A DNA stretch of 64,000 nucleotides, from contig PUDQ02000010.1 in assembly GCA_002964805.2 (NCBI GenBank), forward strand, positions 3,348,001 through 3,412,000, written 5' to 3'. Below the pieces are notes generated by a model, which had not been told where the DNA came from, made no database searches, and was given only the letters and a program-made list of their open reading frames with translations. A program made the position numbers and the translations under genes. Below, one piece after another: positions 34,142 to 45,426 of the stretch. How positions within the stretch are numbered: position 1 is the stretch's first letter; the number at the start of each line of letters is the position of its first letter. The stretch comes from Trametes villosa. Its lineage: Eukaryota; Basidiomycota; Agaricomycetes; Polyporales; Polyporaceae.

Positions 34142-35494
34142 ATGCAGCGACGCGTTGGGGCTATCCTTCCGCAAGAGCTTTATGACGCTATCATCGACCT
34201 CCTCGCTTTCGATTGGCGCACTCTGGCCGCATGCGCTCTCGTACCCTCGCCTCGTACGGCTCGCGCGCGTGCTCATCTATCGCAGCACATCGTCATCAAC
34301 CTCGAGGAGTCCGCGGTCGATACTTCTGGCTCGGATGCGCACGACTACATGAAGATCTTCTCTACGGGCTCCCCGCTGTCCATGCTGCCGGTGTCACTGC
34401 TGGTCAGCGGCGAAGACTGCGGCGAATATCAACGACCACTTTTACCCGACGTGCTCACACTAGGTCACCTGCATAACCTGCGGTCACTGAGGCTTTTCAG
34501 GTTCCACATATCCGAGGAAGCGGGCGGCGTCACTCGGCTAAGATCACTCTACGGGTCTCTGCGGCAATTGGAAGAGCTGCACCTCGACGACGTCCGCGTG
34601 AGGAGCATGGTTAATCCAAAGGACCTTTTCAACAAGCCTCTCAGCACATTCGATCCAGCGAAAGACCGGGTGTTCGTTCCCCCGGATATGCCGTCCCTCA
34701 AAGTGTTGCGGATATACACGATCCGGAACTTCATCCGCTTGCCATCTGTCGACCTCGTCCTCGCTGCCGTGCGGAATGATATCTTACTTGCGCCCCCTCC
34801 GGTCTCCCTGCACACTCTCAGCCTCCACGTATTCGGATCGTACCCTCTGTCGGAATGGGCGAACGTCGTTACGCACTCGCAGAAGACTCTGCGCAAAGTG
34901 CGCATCGCGAGGTGTGTTCCAATAACAGACGGTGAGACTTTCATGTTATCGTGTCCCTTCATCCGGGCGACTCATCATGCGTTCGCAGATGAGGATGCGG
35001 CGTTCTACACTGCCCTTGAGCAGTGCGACGGACTTTATAGTCTTGCGCTGTCTATTACGGCTGACGTTTCGGACAAGTCGTCCCTCACGTGCATCCCCGT
35101 TCTCACCGCTCGCCTCTCCCCGCTATCCGCGTTCGCTTTCGCGCGCTGTATGCGGGAGCTCTCCCTCTCCCTCCTGTGCAGGCCAGCAAGACTCTTGACG
35201 CTCGACACTTCGCGGAACCCGGGCATTATTGCAGGCTTCTCCCGGGTCTTCCAGCGAGACGCATTCCCCATGCTCACGGATCTGCGTATTGGCGTGTATG
35301 GGTGGGTCCCTAACAGGGATGATGAGTTCAAGTTCTTGGGGCTGTCGGGCACGGCCGGGTCCGGCTACGCGGTGGTGGATAACGTCGTCGAGAGGCTATC
35401 GACCGCGTTGGAGCATCTGCGGGACGTGGGCGTGCGGGTCGATGTTTCGAGGGGACACAAGGGTGCCATGGATTTTGTCAGAGAGTCGGCGTGA
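34142..35494 (+). CDS. F-box-like protein, type I (copy E, right arm)
   Basis: Exons 34142-34931 and 34989-35494 give 431 residues. It starts MQRRVGAILPQELYDAIIDL, and ACALVPSPRTARARAHL completes the F-box-like part. Leucine-patterned segments include LHNLRSLRLFRF, LEELHLDDV and LHTLSLHVF; the C-terminus is VRESA. The 57-nt intron (GTGAGA..CGCAG) is at the family position before DEDAAFYTALEQ. It has no stop codon and is divisible by three, so intron retention would add 19 residues without a frameshift; this is not true of its left-arm partner at 21918-23250. Confidence 0.8.
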   Translation: MQRRVGAILPQELYDAIIDLLAFDWRTLAACALVPSPRTARARAHLSQHIVINLEESAVDTSGSDAHDYMKIFSTGSPLSMLPVSLLVSGEDCGEYQRPLLPDVLTLGHLHNLRSLRLFRFHISEEAGGVTRLRSLYGSLRQLEELHLDDVRVRSMVNPKDLFNKPLSTFDPAKDRVFVPPDMPSLKVLRIYTIRNFIRLPSVDLVLAAVRNDILLAPPPVSLHTLSLHVFGSYPLSEWANVVTHSQKTLRKVRIARCVPITDGETFMLSCPFIRATHHAFADEDAAFYTALEQCDGLYSLALSITADVSDKSSLTCIPVLTARLSPLSAFAFARCMRELSLSLLCRPARLLTLDTSRNPGIIAGFSRVFQRDAFPMLTDLRIGVYGWVPNRDDEFKFLGLSGTAGSGYAVVDNVVERLSTALEHLRDVGVRVDVSRGHKGAMDFVRESA

Positions 35495-35754
35495 AACCGT
35501 GCTCGTGTGAGAAACGTGAAGGTTTGGTGCGTACCGTTCTGCACCGTTAAATCCGCACGCCCGGCTTTCTCCGAGAAACGACGAGTCGCGAATCTGATCC
35601 CATCCATAGTTACACACGTACTACGAAGACCTTACTCTCCGGTGTCCGTCTCCTCGTTCACGTCCACCGAAACACCCCAGGGTAAAGGTGAGTTCAGTGT
35701 AGCATGCATTGTTGTATAACTACTATTGCAACTCACCCGGAGATCCTGGCAGCC

Positions 35755-37097
35755 ATGTCCCAACGCGCTGCGCAATTACTCCCCCAAGAGCTCTGCGATG
35801 CTATCATTGACCTCCTCGCCCCCGACTGGCGGTCTCTGGCCGCATGTGCTCTCGTACCTTCGACGCAGACGGCTCGTGCGCGGTTTCACCTATCTCGACC
35901 GATCGAGATCCGGCTCGAGTACGCTCCGATCGACAGACCCGGCTCGGACGCGCACGATTTCATGAACGCGTTCTCCCCGGGCTCGCCGCTCGCGGAGCTT
36001 CCACTGATGCTGCGGATTGGCGGTGAAGACGACGACCATCTCCCCCACCCAACCTTACCTGAAATGCTTAGACAGGACCACCTGCACAACATACGGACGT
36101 TGAAGCTCTCCAGGTTCAACATACCCGGTGGGGATCGTGGAGTTGCCCGGTTGAGGGCGCTTTATGGGTCTCTTGAGCGGCTTGAAGAGCTGCATATTAA
36201 CTACATCCAGATCATAGGCTCTCCAGCACAGTCCGAGCCCGAGTTGGAGGTAACTGCTCAGCCTGCCAACCCCGGGGGGCAGATGCTCGCCCCCCGAGGT
36301 ATACCTTCCGTCAAGGTGCTACGGATACATATGCGCAAGCCCTCAGCCAACACGCCGCCCATCGACACCGTCATCGCCACCTTGCGCGATGACATCCTGC
36401 TAGCAGACACGCCCCCCGCGTTGAACACGTTGAGCCTGCACGTGTACGCCATACCGGACGCTTTGTCGGAGTGGGCAGGCGTTGTCAGGCTTTCACGCGG
36501 GACTCTGCGCGAAGTGCGGGTCCTGGTGTCCCGCCCGTTGTCCGCTGGTAAGCGCCACTTGCTGATTTCGCCTGCAGGGGGGCTGATGGCGCGACGCTAG
36601 AGGAAGATGCGCCGTTCTATACCGCCCTCGGGGATTGTGACAATCTAGAGAGCCTATCACTCTCTATTGTGCTCAGCACCCGAGGCGTGTCATCCCGCAC
36701 GGTTATCCCCGTCCTCACTGCTCTACTCTCCGCCCTACCCATGTACGCGTTCGTGCGCACCTTGCGGACGCTCTCGCTCGCGCTCATATGCCGGCCCCCC
36801 ATGGGGCCGAAACTCGACACCGCGAGCGACGCGCAGGCGCTCGCGGAGCTCTCCCACGTCTTTCGGCCGGAGGCGTACCCCGCCCTGCGGGATCTGCGCG
36901 TCACGGCGTTCGGCGGGCCCATCGACTACAAGGGGCTCTGGTTGTCTCCGCATATTCGCAGCTCCATGGTCCCGGCGAAGGAGGATCTCGTCGCGAGGAT
37001 AGCGGCTGCGGTGAGCCCCCTGCGCGACGCGGGTGTGCGGGTTGATGTAGGGCGGGGGCAGCAGGTGATGATGGACTTTATGAGGGACTCTGCGTGA
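35755..37097 (+). CDS. F-box-like protein, type I (copy F, right arm)
   Basis: Exons 35755-36547 and 36601-37097 give 429 residues. It starts MSQRAAQLLPQELCDAIIDL, followed by ACALVPSTQTARARFHL. Leucine-patterned segments include LHNIRTLKLSRF, LEELHINYIQI and LNTLSLHVY; the C-terminus is FMRDSA. The 53-nt intron (GTAAGC..CTAG) is before EEDAPFYTALGD. It is the partner of the left-arm gene at 20318-21666, and the second exons are especially similar (for example LALICRPPMGPKLDTASD is shared). Confidence 0.8.
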
Positions 37098-37670
37098 CGT
37101 CAAACTCGTAAGGCGACATGGTACGTCCGTCCGTCCGCCTCTTCTTACGCCCACTACCCACTTACCGGGAGCACCGCGATATGTAGGGACCGAGCCGCTC
37201 ATTTGAACGCAGATCGCCGTGTGGGCGCTGAGATTTCTGTGACTGGCAAACGTATGCTTGACATCCGATACGCTTTTCCCCGTCCGTCAGCCCTTGACCG
37301 CCACCAGCGCTGTCATTGATATCGCAAGAATACACAACGTCCGGGACGATCCGATACAAACCCTGCTCAGCGGCTCAGAACACTCAGGGCCGTCACAGAG
37401 TAACCCTGTGGGAGTTAGAGCACGTTCTGGACATCCGATAACCTGCTCTATGCGCCGGCGCGTCCTCGCGATGGTCATGCTTGATAGAAGCTCAGTTTCA
37501 CAGCCTTTTCGCATGCGTGCACAGGCGCCGTCCTACGAATACAGTCAACTCTGCGGCATCCGAGTCTCCACCGGTAGCCCTTGATCTCGCACCTCGCTCA
37601 GACCTCTCTCTCTCCCTCTACGACGCTCGCTACCGACATCCATATCGCTTCGAGCTGCACGAACTCTGGA
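37098..37670. promoter_or_regulatory. Right-arm outer edge and promoter of the MLKL-like gene
   Basis: The repeat arm ends at 37585. The last 86 bp before the start codon are unique sequence with a pyrimidine run (GACCTCTCTCTCTCCCTC), probably the 5' untranslated region. The promoter of the downstream gene must therefore lie wholly or partly in the duplicated arm. Confidence 0.5.
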
Positions 37671-40600
37671 ATGGCGTCGATAGAGAGTATCTGCATGCTC
37701 CTGCGCGTGGCGAAAGAGGTATCAGCGGAGATCCCAGTACCAGGACTGAGCACGGCTCTCGCCCTCGCCCTTAGCATTGTCGAGAGTGCACAGGTACGTC
37801 TGCTCACCTGAGTCTGCGCTAGATGCTTGGGTTACAGAACATTCTTTAGGAGATCAAGGATATCCGCGATGACCGTCGATCGCTGGCCGAACGGGCTGCC
37901 CGCTTCTCACTAGGGGTTTACGAGCAATTGAAGCAATGTAATGTCGACAATCAATCGATCGCGACGAAGGAACGCGTCATGCTTCTCCTCTGGTGAGCTT
38001 CTGCGCCTCTCATATATCTTGATCCGCGACTTATCTCGGCGGCCCTCAGCACACTGTGCGACATCGAGAGCTTCATGAAGCGCCGTCGAAAGATGCGCCT
38101 TCGTAGTCTCTTACGACGTCAGCCAGACATCGCTGAGGTCCAGAAACATCGCACCCAGCTTGAGGATGCGATCAAACTATTCACGGTGATTAGTCCACTC
38201 TCTACGTGCCGCTTAGTTACTGATCGTGCCGGAGTACTCAGATACAGACCGGGATCAGCATCGAACAGACGATGGACATGATAGTGAATACGAACGGCCG
38301 CATTCTGCAGCACATCGAAGATTCCGCGCGCGTCGGAGACGCACTGGTAGGAGAGACAAGATTCATCCGAAATGGGATCGTGGATTTGGCACAGCAATTG
38401 AGCGGCAGCTCGAGATACAGCGGCGGAGTAACGTGTCCTTGCACACCGCGCTTTCGTGTATACTGACCATGGGTATACAGCTCCGGCTCTTTGCGCGAGA
38501 GAACCTCGACCTCTTAGAGCCCCTCCCGACGGGGAAAAGTGAAAGTACTCAATGTGATCGTGCGGTAACGCAGGTAAATACGGGATGCGTCATCCGTTAC
38601 CGTGCGGCGGTGAACGCGGCCGGCGAGCTATCCGGAGCACAGGTCGTCGTTCACGTGTACTCAAATAATGACGACCCGCAGTTCGCGGAATCCGTCAAGT
38701 TCGCTCAACGAATGTGGTAAGGTCAAAGCTCCGCACGGTTTCATACAGTCCTGAACCTTGTTGACACAGGAATCCGTACGTGGTTGCAGTGTTGGGACAC
38801 TCCCGTCTTGAAGACCCGGGAGCCGATTCATTCATTGTCACCGAAGGTACGTTTCGAGAGCGAGCGGCTACTAGTGAATGCGTGAACCACTCCACCATTA
38901 AATCGTTTGATCATAGACTATACTCCTTTCATGGCTCACCTACACTCCTTTCAAGGTGTTGACCAGCTACGGCAGTTCATGGAAGCGGTGCATGGCCTCT
39001 TCACGCACCCTTGCACCGTCTACATACTAACAGGCTTATGCAGACTGAATCAATGAGCGTACGTACCTTCTTGCTGGAGCGCTCTTACAATGCCATTAGG
39101 AATCCTCAAGGTCGCTGGGTACTAGCTAGCCATCGATCACATAGACCAGCTAAATCTGCGTCACTTGCTGCCTCCGCGTACCTACGTCGTAAGAATGCGG
39201 ACTACGTACTAGTGCATATCCCGCTGAACGTCAGCTAACTACTTGCCATCACCTAGCGCGGTGTGACACCTCTATACGTCTTCGCCCCAGGCGAAATTGT
39301 ATTCGATCACCGTCGCGGGGGGCGTTTTAAGTGGGCGTGGGGCCCCCGGTTAGAGCAGGTGTGTTATGGCGAAGTGAGTCGCGATTGCCCTACACGTGCC
39401 AGTGTCCCCACTTTGACGCCACGGTGTGTCCAGCTTCAGGTGACTGCCATTCTCACACGAGAACGCAGGTCGAGTCAATTCGACAGTACAGTGTCCGCCA
39501 GCTCTCAAGCAACGTAGCACGCCGTCTGACGTCTGCTGCTACAGATTACTGCCAGTTCAAACTCAACCGTTGTGCGGAGTCGCCAGCGGCCCTGTGGCTG
39601 CACCAGCTCCTCACGTTCTGGATGTGGGGCGGCCCCCTGCGCAAGCGGTATAAATTATGGCAGGTAGCCCACAATCATCCGTGGTATGCGCTCGGGGCGT
39701 GGCTTGGCCGTGATCGCAACGTCGGCCGGTGGGCCGTTTTGGCTTCTCAATGCGCCTGGCCGGGAGCTGCAGCGGAGAACGATGTCGGCGTGTCTCGGCT
39801 CTCAAACCACGCCCATGAAGAACTCCTAGTGCCAGAGGAACCGAAGCAAGTATTCACTGGATACATGATAAATGCGCCTGCGCAAGCCGATATGAACGTC
39901 GGCACGAGTAGGGCGAGGTGGATGAGGTGAGCAGCGTTCGAATTGCTCCTCTGTTCCGTACCAGATCTCACAAAACTCCGTTAGATACCAGTTCCCCTGC
40001 GCTCCAGTGGGTAGAACACTAGTCTTTCGGCAAAGTCTCGGCTTGCGGATGAGCCTGAAGGCGCTGGTCCGTACGGCAGCCGCCTTGAGTGTGCCTCCTT
40101 GGACAGTGGAGCAACGAGCTGGTCTCCGTGCGTCTGCCTACAATTCTTCTATTCACCCTGTTGATTTCGCACTCTTAGCCACCGAACACGTGTACAACAC
40201 GTACGTGACCGTCTCGACGGCTTCGCAGGCCATGGAGCAAGAATCCGCGCCCCTATGGTTCTTTCTCTTCAACAGAAGCGTGCGCGACTCGGACCACAGC
40301 TACTATACCCATAGCCAAAATGTTCCCCATGGCTTCTGGTCCGTCGAGGAGAACCCCGGGTCGATCCCAGCCAACATCGCCTTCGACCCGACGTCGCGCT
40401 CGCAGGACTACGTTAGGCCAGACTCGGACAACTTCCAGACTTACGACAGTGGCGGAGACGGAAAACCTCCGCTGTCGCAGTGGACGCAGATGCTGGGAAA
40501 CCTGACGTTCACCGTTCGCACAGAGTGAGTCGCGCGGGCCGGCTGGTGTTAATACGCAGCTTCTGAACGCCGTCCTGACGCTGCGTGTGTGGTGATTACA

Positions 40601-40818
40601 GGATGTACATCGGAGTCACGGAGCTGACCGAGGGCGATCTTCTGGCCATCGAGGCACTCCAGGAGTACGATGAGTACGCGGCTGCCGCGCACCACGCCGA
40701 CGCCTACGCCATACCCGGCACTGGATACCAGTGCAGTTCAGAACAATTTGGCACATGCGCCTTCAGCGCGGCGACAGACGCGTGGAGCTACGTAGACGCG
40801 GAGAACGAGACCTCGTAA
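37671..40818 (+). CDS. MLKL-type N-terminal helical domain plus degenerate kinase fold
   Basis: Thirteen exons: 37671-37793, 37850-37992, 38050-38185, 38242-38427, 38481-38716, 38770-38846, 38917-38987, 39044-39110, 39145-39188, 39257-39373, 39469-39926, 39985-40524 and 40602-40818; 804 residues. Residues about 1-195 look all-helical (VAKEVSAEIPVPGLSTALAL, RSLAERAARFSLGVYEQLK), the pattern of MLKL- or HeLo-like N-terminal domains found on fungal NLRs and kinases. From about 215 a kinase N-lobe is recognisable: VIRYRAAV, VVVHVYS (His where the catalytic Lys is expected), an alpha-C-like helix, then NPYVVAVLGHS and FIVTEG. No HRD or DFG motif was found, so it is probably a pseudokinase. The C-terminal 380 residues are unrecognised. 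Every exon junction keeps frame, but exons 7-10 are the least certain. A four-helix plus pseudokinase order is that of vertebrate MLKL, a membrane-permeabilising death effector; activity here is inference. Confidence 0.65.
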
Positions 40819-43771
40819 TCCGGGTAGGAGCATTACGGCTCGGCAGGAGTGGTCTCAGGGCAGCGAGCGCGCCCCGACGAAGGGGCGTGGGCTGAATAGC
40901 AGCGCTGCCGCGGGTTCGAAGTCGCTATCGCAGGTAGACGCGTCCGCATCCACCATCCACAGGGGCCCTCCTACGTGCCTGGACACTGCATATGCAACTT
41001 TTTTCGACTACGGTTGCTGCCTCCCCCACCGGCGATACACTGTCCGTCTTGTCTGCCTACGGAACGCGACCAGCAGACGTGAAGGGCTTATTAAATATGT
41101 TTGACGGTCCGCCTGTAAACGCGATGCCTTTGCCTGTGATGGCGTCTCGGTCTCGTATGTCTGGCCTCTGCAATATGACAGCCAGCACCTACGGAACGCG
41201 CACCGCTGGAGCATGCTCGATCTTGTTCGACCCGAGGAAGAGGCAAAGTCCACGCACGAGTGTTCACGCGGGCTTTAATGTGGCAAGTGCACGCACGCGG
41301 ATGTGCGTTAACGGGTTGTGATACATGTGCGCCCGTAGTACGTACGGCGAGCCCCTGGCTTCCTCGAGCCTGGCCAATCGTACGCGCGACGACGGGCAGT
41401 CTGAGTGTCTCGGAGCGCCACGATCGGGCGCGGGAGGCAGTACAGCCAGGACCCGGGCTATAGTAAGACAAGAGACACGAAATCGGCGCACCTGTGAGTG
41501 GATGCTAGGTTCACCGCGCCGAGCCTGAGGTTGACCGGGCGGCGGGTCACCGATGCATTGTTGACACGGAGGTTCGCATGCTGAGTCCCGACGCGCTCGC
41601 AGCTGGCAGGACTGCACCTCGTGGGCTGCTTGTGGGAGCGCGGAGGCTCGCCTCGGTTGTCCTAGTACACGGGCGACGTCTCACACACAAGGAGGAATGC
41701 GGCCGTTCGCGAGCGGCATGCGGGGCGGTGGCCCACTCTCGGACCTAGGGCGGCACGCTGTCGGTATCCTCGCCATCCTCGCCATCCTTGCCATCACAGC
41801 TCGCTTCCAAGTTGCGCCCGGACGAGTCGGAGAACGGCGCGGGCGAGGCTGGCGGGCGCGCCCTCGCACACCGGGTGCTTGACTCTTCACTCTTGACTCT
41901 TGAGCGAGGGCATGCACTTCGGTCGCGGATCCGTGGCGTGAGTGCCGTTTCGTTTCGCCGAGGCCAGGCGCGCCCGTGCTGGGCGGCGGGCGGCGCGCGT
42001 TCGAGAGGAGTCGCAACGAGCCAGAGGAAGAGCGAGAGGCAGAGGCAGTCAGTCTGCTGTGCGCGAGTTGGGGAGCAGCGGGAAGGGCAGGTTGGGACGG
42101 CGGCTGCAGGTTCAGCGAAAGTGAAGCGAGCGATTCCGGCTGACGTGTACCGTCACCGCTGCCGGCACGACGGCTGAAGCGCCGACAGGTGACGGACGAC
42201 AGGATGAGGGGTCGTCGCGCATAGGGCGAGATGCGTGGTGCGGGTTCACGCGTCACCTTTTGAAGGCGCCCGGATGGCGGGTGGGGGGTGGGGGCTCGCG
42301 CGCGGGGTGCTCTCCCCCAGGCCATAGTCTGGAATCGTGTGAACTCGGGCTCCGCGGTCGAGGGCGTGTGTCTTGCCGTGCGTTCGACTCGGAGGTATTG
42401 GCGATTTCACGTAGCCCTGGCTGCTTCGAGGGAGTTGCGCAGCGTGGTTTGGGTCCGGCGCCCGGGGGTGGGGGGTCGATAAGTGCTTGGGCAATGAGGC
42501 CTGAGGAGGAAGGAGGAAGGGGGCGCGGGGAAGCTCGGAAGCTCGAGGCGGAGGTGTAGCTGGTACTGCGATAGCGGAGGTGCCGCGTTTTGGGGCTGCG
42601 TCCGACAGAGGCGGCGTGCGAGGGTGAGGACGAAAGACGGGTGACTCGGTGCGAGCAGTGCTGGCGTGCGTTCAGTGCGAAGTGAGGAATGGAGGTGGGC
42701 ACGGCGCCGCACGGCACTGAAGGTGTATAATACGGTAGCGAGAGATGTTGTCTGGGATGAATATATGGTGAGCGCATGTATGGGCCGGGATGATGGTTAC
42801 ACAGGGAGAGAGCTCGAGGCGTACCATGTCTACCGCGCTGAGGATAGAGACATCCAGCTGTGGAGTGTGCGTTGCCGACTGGCCAAGGGGGGTTACTTCG
42901 AGCTCGCAGAAACGCTGCAGGTGCATTGCTCGATGTCAGCAGTTTTCCCCACCAGGAAAGTTGACGGCTGACTCGACAGGCGCGGGTACCTTGGAGACGT
43001 GCACGGCCAGAGTGGATGTGTGGGCGTGGGCGTACCTTGAGACGTTGTTGGGCAAGGGCAAGGCGGGAAGGGAGCGCAGGGGAAGCGCGAGTCGAGGGCA
43101 CGGCTACGATGGGAGGTTGGCTGTGTTCAAATGAGACGTCGCGCGAGGGCGAGGACCGGTTACATGCGTTACGTTTGTGTCTTGGGCGTGAAATCAAGGT
43201 GGGCACCGAAAGTATTAAAGGCAACCATTGACCAGAGAGGTTAACTGAGGTGAAAGGTGAGCGCATGTATGCATGACATTATGCAAGGATATGCGTCTAA
43301 ACATCAAAGCGTAGTATGTCTACCATACCTAGGGTGTGAATGTTCGGCTGTGGAGAGTACTCGTTAGTAGAGGGTTTACTTGAAGCTCGCTGAAACACCG
43401 GAAGCGCAGTACTCGACGCCTGTGGCATTTGCGAGCAGGGATGTCGAGACGTGCGCGCGTGGTTTGTGAGAGAGAACAGCGACTGTCGGTCTGGGTCCTG
43501 TGGCATTTGCGACGCAGGACATCGAGATCTGCGCGCGAGTCCCTTCTCAGACAGAACGACGGCCGAGCAGAGGAGGGAGAGAGACAAGGGCGGGAGCCAA
43601 TCAGCGAGGCCAAAACGCGGGTGTCACGGAGTGACGTCACGCGTTGTTGAGCGGCTGACACGGGCCGGGGTGGCTTGATCTGCCCCGCAACGACCGTCGA
43701 TCGCTCTCCACCTCTTCTCTTCTCTCTCTCTCTCTCACTGCGGGTGCTGGACATCGAACACACACAGAGAC
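40819..43771. other. Intergenic, 3 kb, no gene recognised
   Basis: No convincing exon structure on either strand. It is GC-rich with long accidental frames of low-complexity Arg/Pro/Ser composition. The right end carries a CT-dinucleotide run (43713-43738) just before the next gene. Confidence 0.4.
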
Positions 43772-45426
43772 ATGGCGTCTTCTATCCCGCTCCCCCTCGC
43801 CGCCGCCATCATCGACCGCTCCGTCTCCCTCCGCGGCAGCCCCAAGCGCCCCGCCGCCCCGCCCGCGCAGCCGCTCAGCGACAAGGCCCACCAGCGCCTC
43901 ATCCGCCAGGCCATCATCCAGGCTGAGTGCGAGGCCGAGGAGCGCGACGCCCTCCGCGTCACCAAGGTCCGTCCCCTTCCTGCGCGTGGGAGAGAGTGAG
44001 CTGACGCGCGGGGTGCGGTGTAGGAGGAGCTGGACATCCTCCGCGAGAGCGTCAAGTCCGTCAAGGCCGAGTTCGACGACCTCGATGGCCTCTCGTGGGA
44101 TACTCCCGAGGCGCAGCAGATCCTCAATCAATGGGTGCGTCCCCTCTCTATGCTATGTGGGCGGAGACTGACATTGAGCAGCACGCGGAGCAGGCCGCGC
44201 GCGCAGAGGCCGAGGACGACCCCGCCCGCCTCGGCGGCATCCCCATCCGCCGCTCCAACGTACCGTGCATCTCCTTCCCCGCCGCCCCGCCCGGCCTCCC
44301 CTCGCTCTCGCTCTCCGTCGCCGCGTACGACGCGGACCTGGACCTGACGCCGATGCCCTCGCCCGTCGGCGGCCCGGGCTTCGGCGGCGCAGAAGAGGAG
44401 GACACGATCCGCTTGCCGCTGTGCGACTCGAGGAGGAGCTTGGGCGCGTCCACCGTCGTGCCCGACCGCGAGGACGCCGCGACGCCCCTCCCTGCGCTCT
44501 TCGCTTCTGCGTCTGCTGCTGCGTCTCCAACGGCGCTCACGTCTCAGTCCCCGGACAAGGAGAACGACGCGCCCGCGCCACAGCCCGCGCGCCCGGCCCT
44601 CCCGAAGTCGCACTCCGCCCCCCTCCTCGCCCTCGCCCTCGCCCCTACCCCCACATCCACCCCCAGCCCCACTACCGCCAGCCCAGCGCGTACTCATCCT
44701 GCGCACGCGCGCCTACCCCCAAGCCGCATCCCCGTCCGCAGCAAGTCGCTCTCTGCACGCGCCACCCCGCCATGGGGCGCGCCTAGCCACAAACCGACGC
44801 GCTTCGCGCCGCTGCTCGGCAGGCATAACGGCCGCCGCGCAGTGCTCGTGCCGCAGGGTGGTGGTGGGAGGGCGGGCGCGCTTGCGGAGGCCCTCTCTGC
44901 GTCGCCGCGCAGGGCGCACCCGGGTGCGTCGCCGAGGCGTGGGCCGGGGATTGCGGCTCCAAGCAGACAAGGGGAGGATGGGGGAGAAAGGGAGGAGAGA
45001 GAGGAAGACGCACCGCAGAAGTTCCGCATCGTGAGCGCGCCCGCGGGCGGCGCGCGCATGCTCCGCTTCCCCCCTGCCTCCTCCTCTTCCCCCTCTCCCA
45101 CCTCCGCCCACTCTCCCGCCCGCGCCTCCGCCCACCCCCGCGCACACGATCAGCACGGGGAGGTGCAAGAGGAAGTGGAGGTGACGCTGCGGGAGGCGGC
45201 GCGGCGCGGCGCGCTCGTGTTCGCGTGCCCGGACCGGCTCGTGATGGGCGCGGACGGCCGGCCGCGGGTGGGCGCCGAGGCGGGAAGGGTGAGGGTGGGC
45301 AAGAGGGGGAGGGGGAGGGGGAGTGCTGCGCAGGGGGAGGGGGAGGGGGAGGGGGCTCCTGAGTCGCCACGGAGAGCAAGCAGAGTGGTGTCGAGGGATG
45401 GGGCGGTGCCGATGCGGCGCACTTAG
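43772..45426 (+). CDS. Disordered hypothetical protein
   Basis: Exons 43772-43966, 44024-44134 and 44182-45426 give 516 residues. The first two exons encode a compact, probably helical region (KAHQRLIRQAIIQAECEAEE; ELDILRESVKSVKAEFDDLD) that may form a coiled coil. The third exon is Pro/Ser/Ala-rich and probably disordered, except for a short C-terminal block with VEVTLREAARRGALVFACPD. Phases fit at both introns. I do not recognise the family. Codon use is strongly C/G-biased, as in the neighbouring PCNA gene, which supports real coding. The C-terminal GEGEGEG is encoded by a purine tract GAGGGG. Confidence 0.65.

Larger units (their letters stand above)
31840..37585 (+). repeat. Right arm of a large inverted repeat
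   Basis: Mirror copy of 19831-25570, about 5.75 kb. Gene order on the plus strand is type II (32118), type I (34142), type I (35755), as on the minus strand of the left arm. Outer homology ends abruptly at 37585, 86 bp before the start codon of the MLKL-like gene. Inner homology fades near 31840. The arms differ mostly by substitutions and small indels. Confidence 0.85.

Noticed and set aside
39659..39767. Possible extra intron in the MLKL-like gene (GTAGCC to CTGCAG)
   Set aside because: Splicing it out shifts the frame and gives an early stop, while reading through keeps a long open frame.
40900..40940. GGGTTCGAAG resembling a tRNA B box
   Set aside because: It lacks the CC required after the loop, and no A box or cloverleaf pairing could be found nearby.
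41681..43266. Long minus-strand frames rich in Pro, Ser and Arg
   Set aside because: Low-complexity composition expected from GC-rich non-coding DNA; no splice chain, motif or paralogue.
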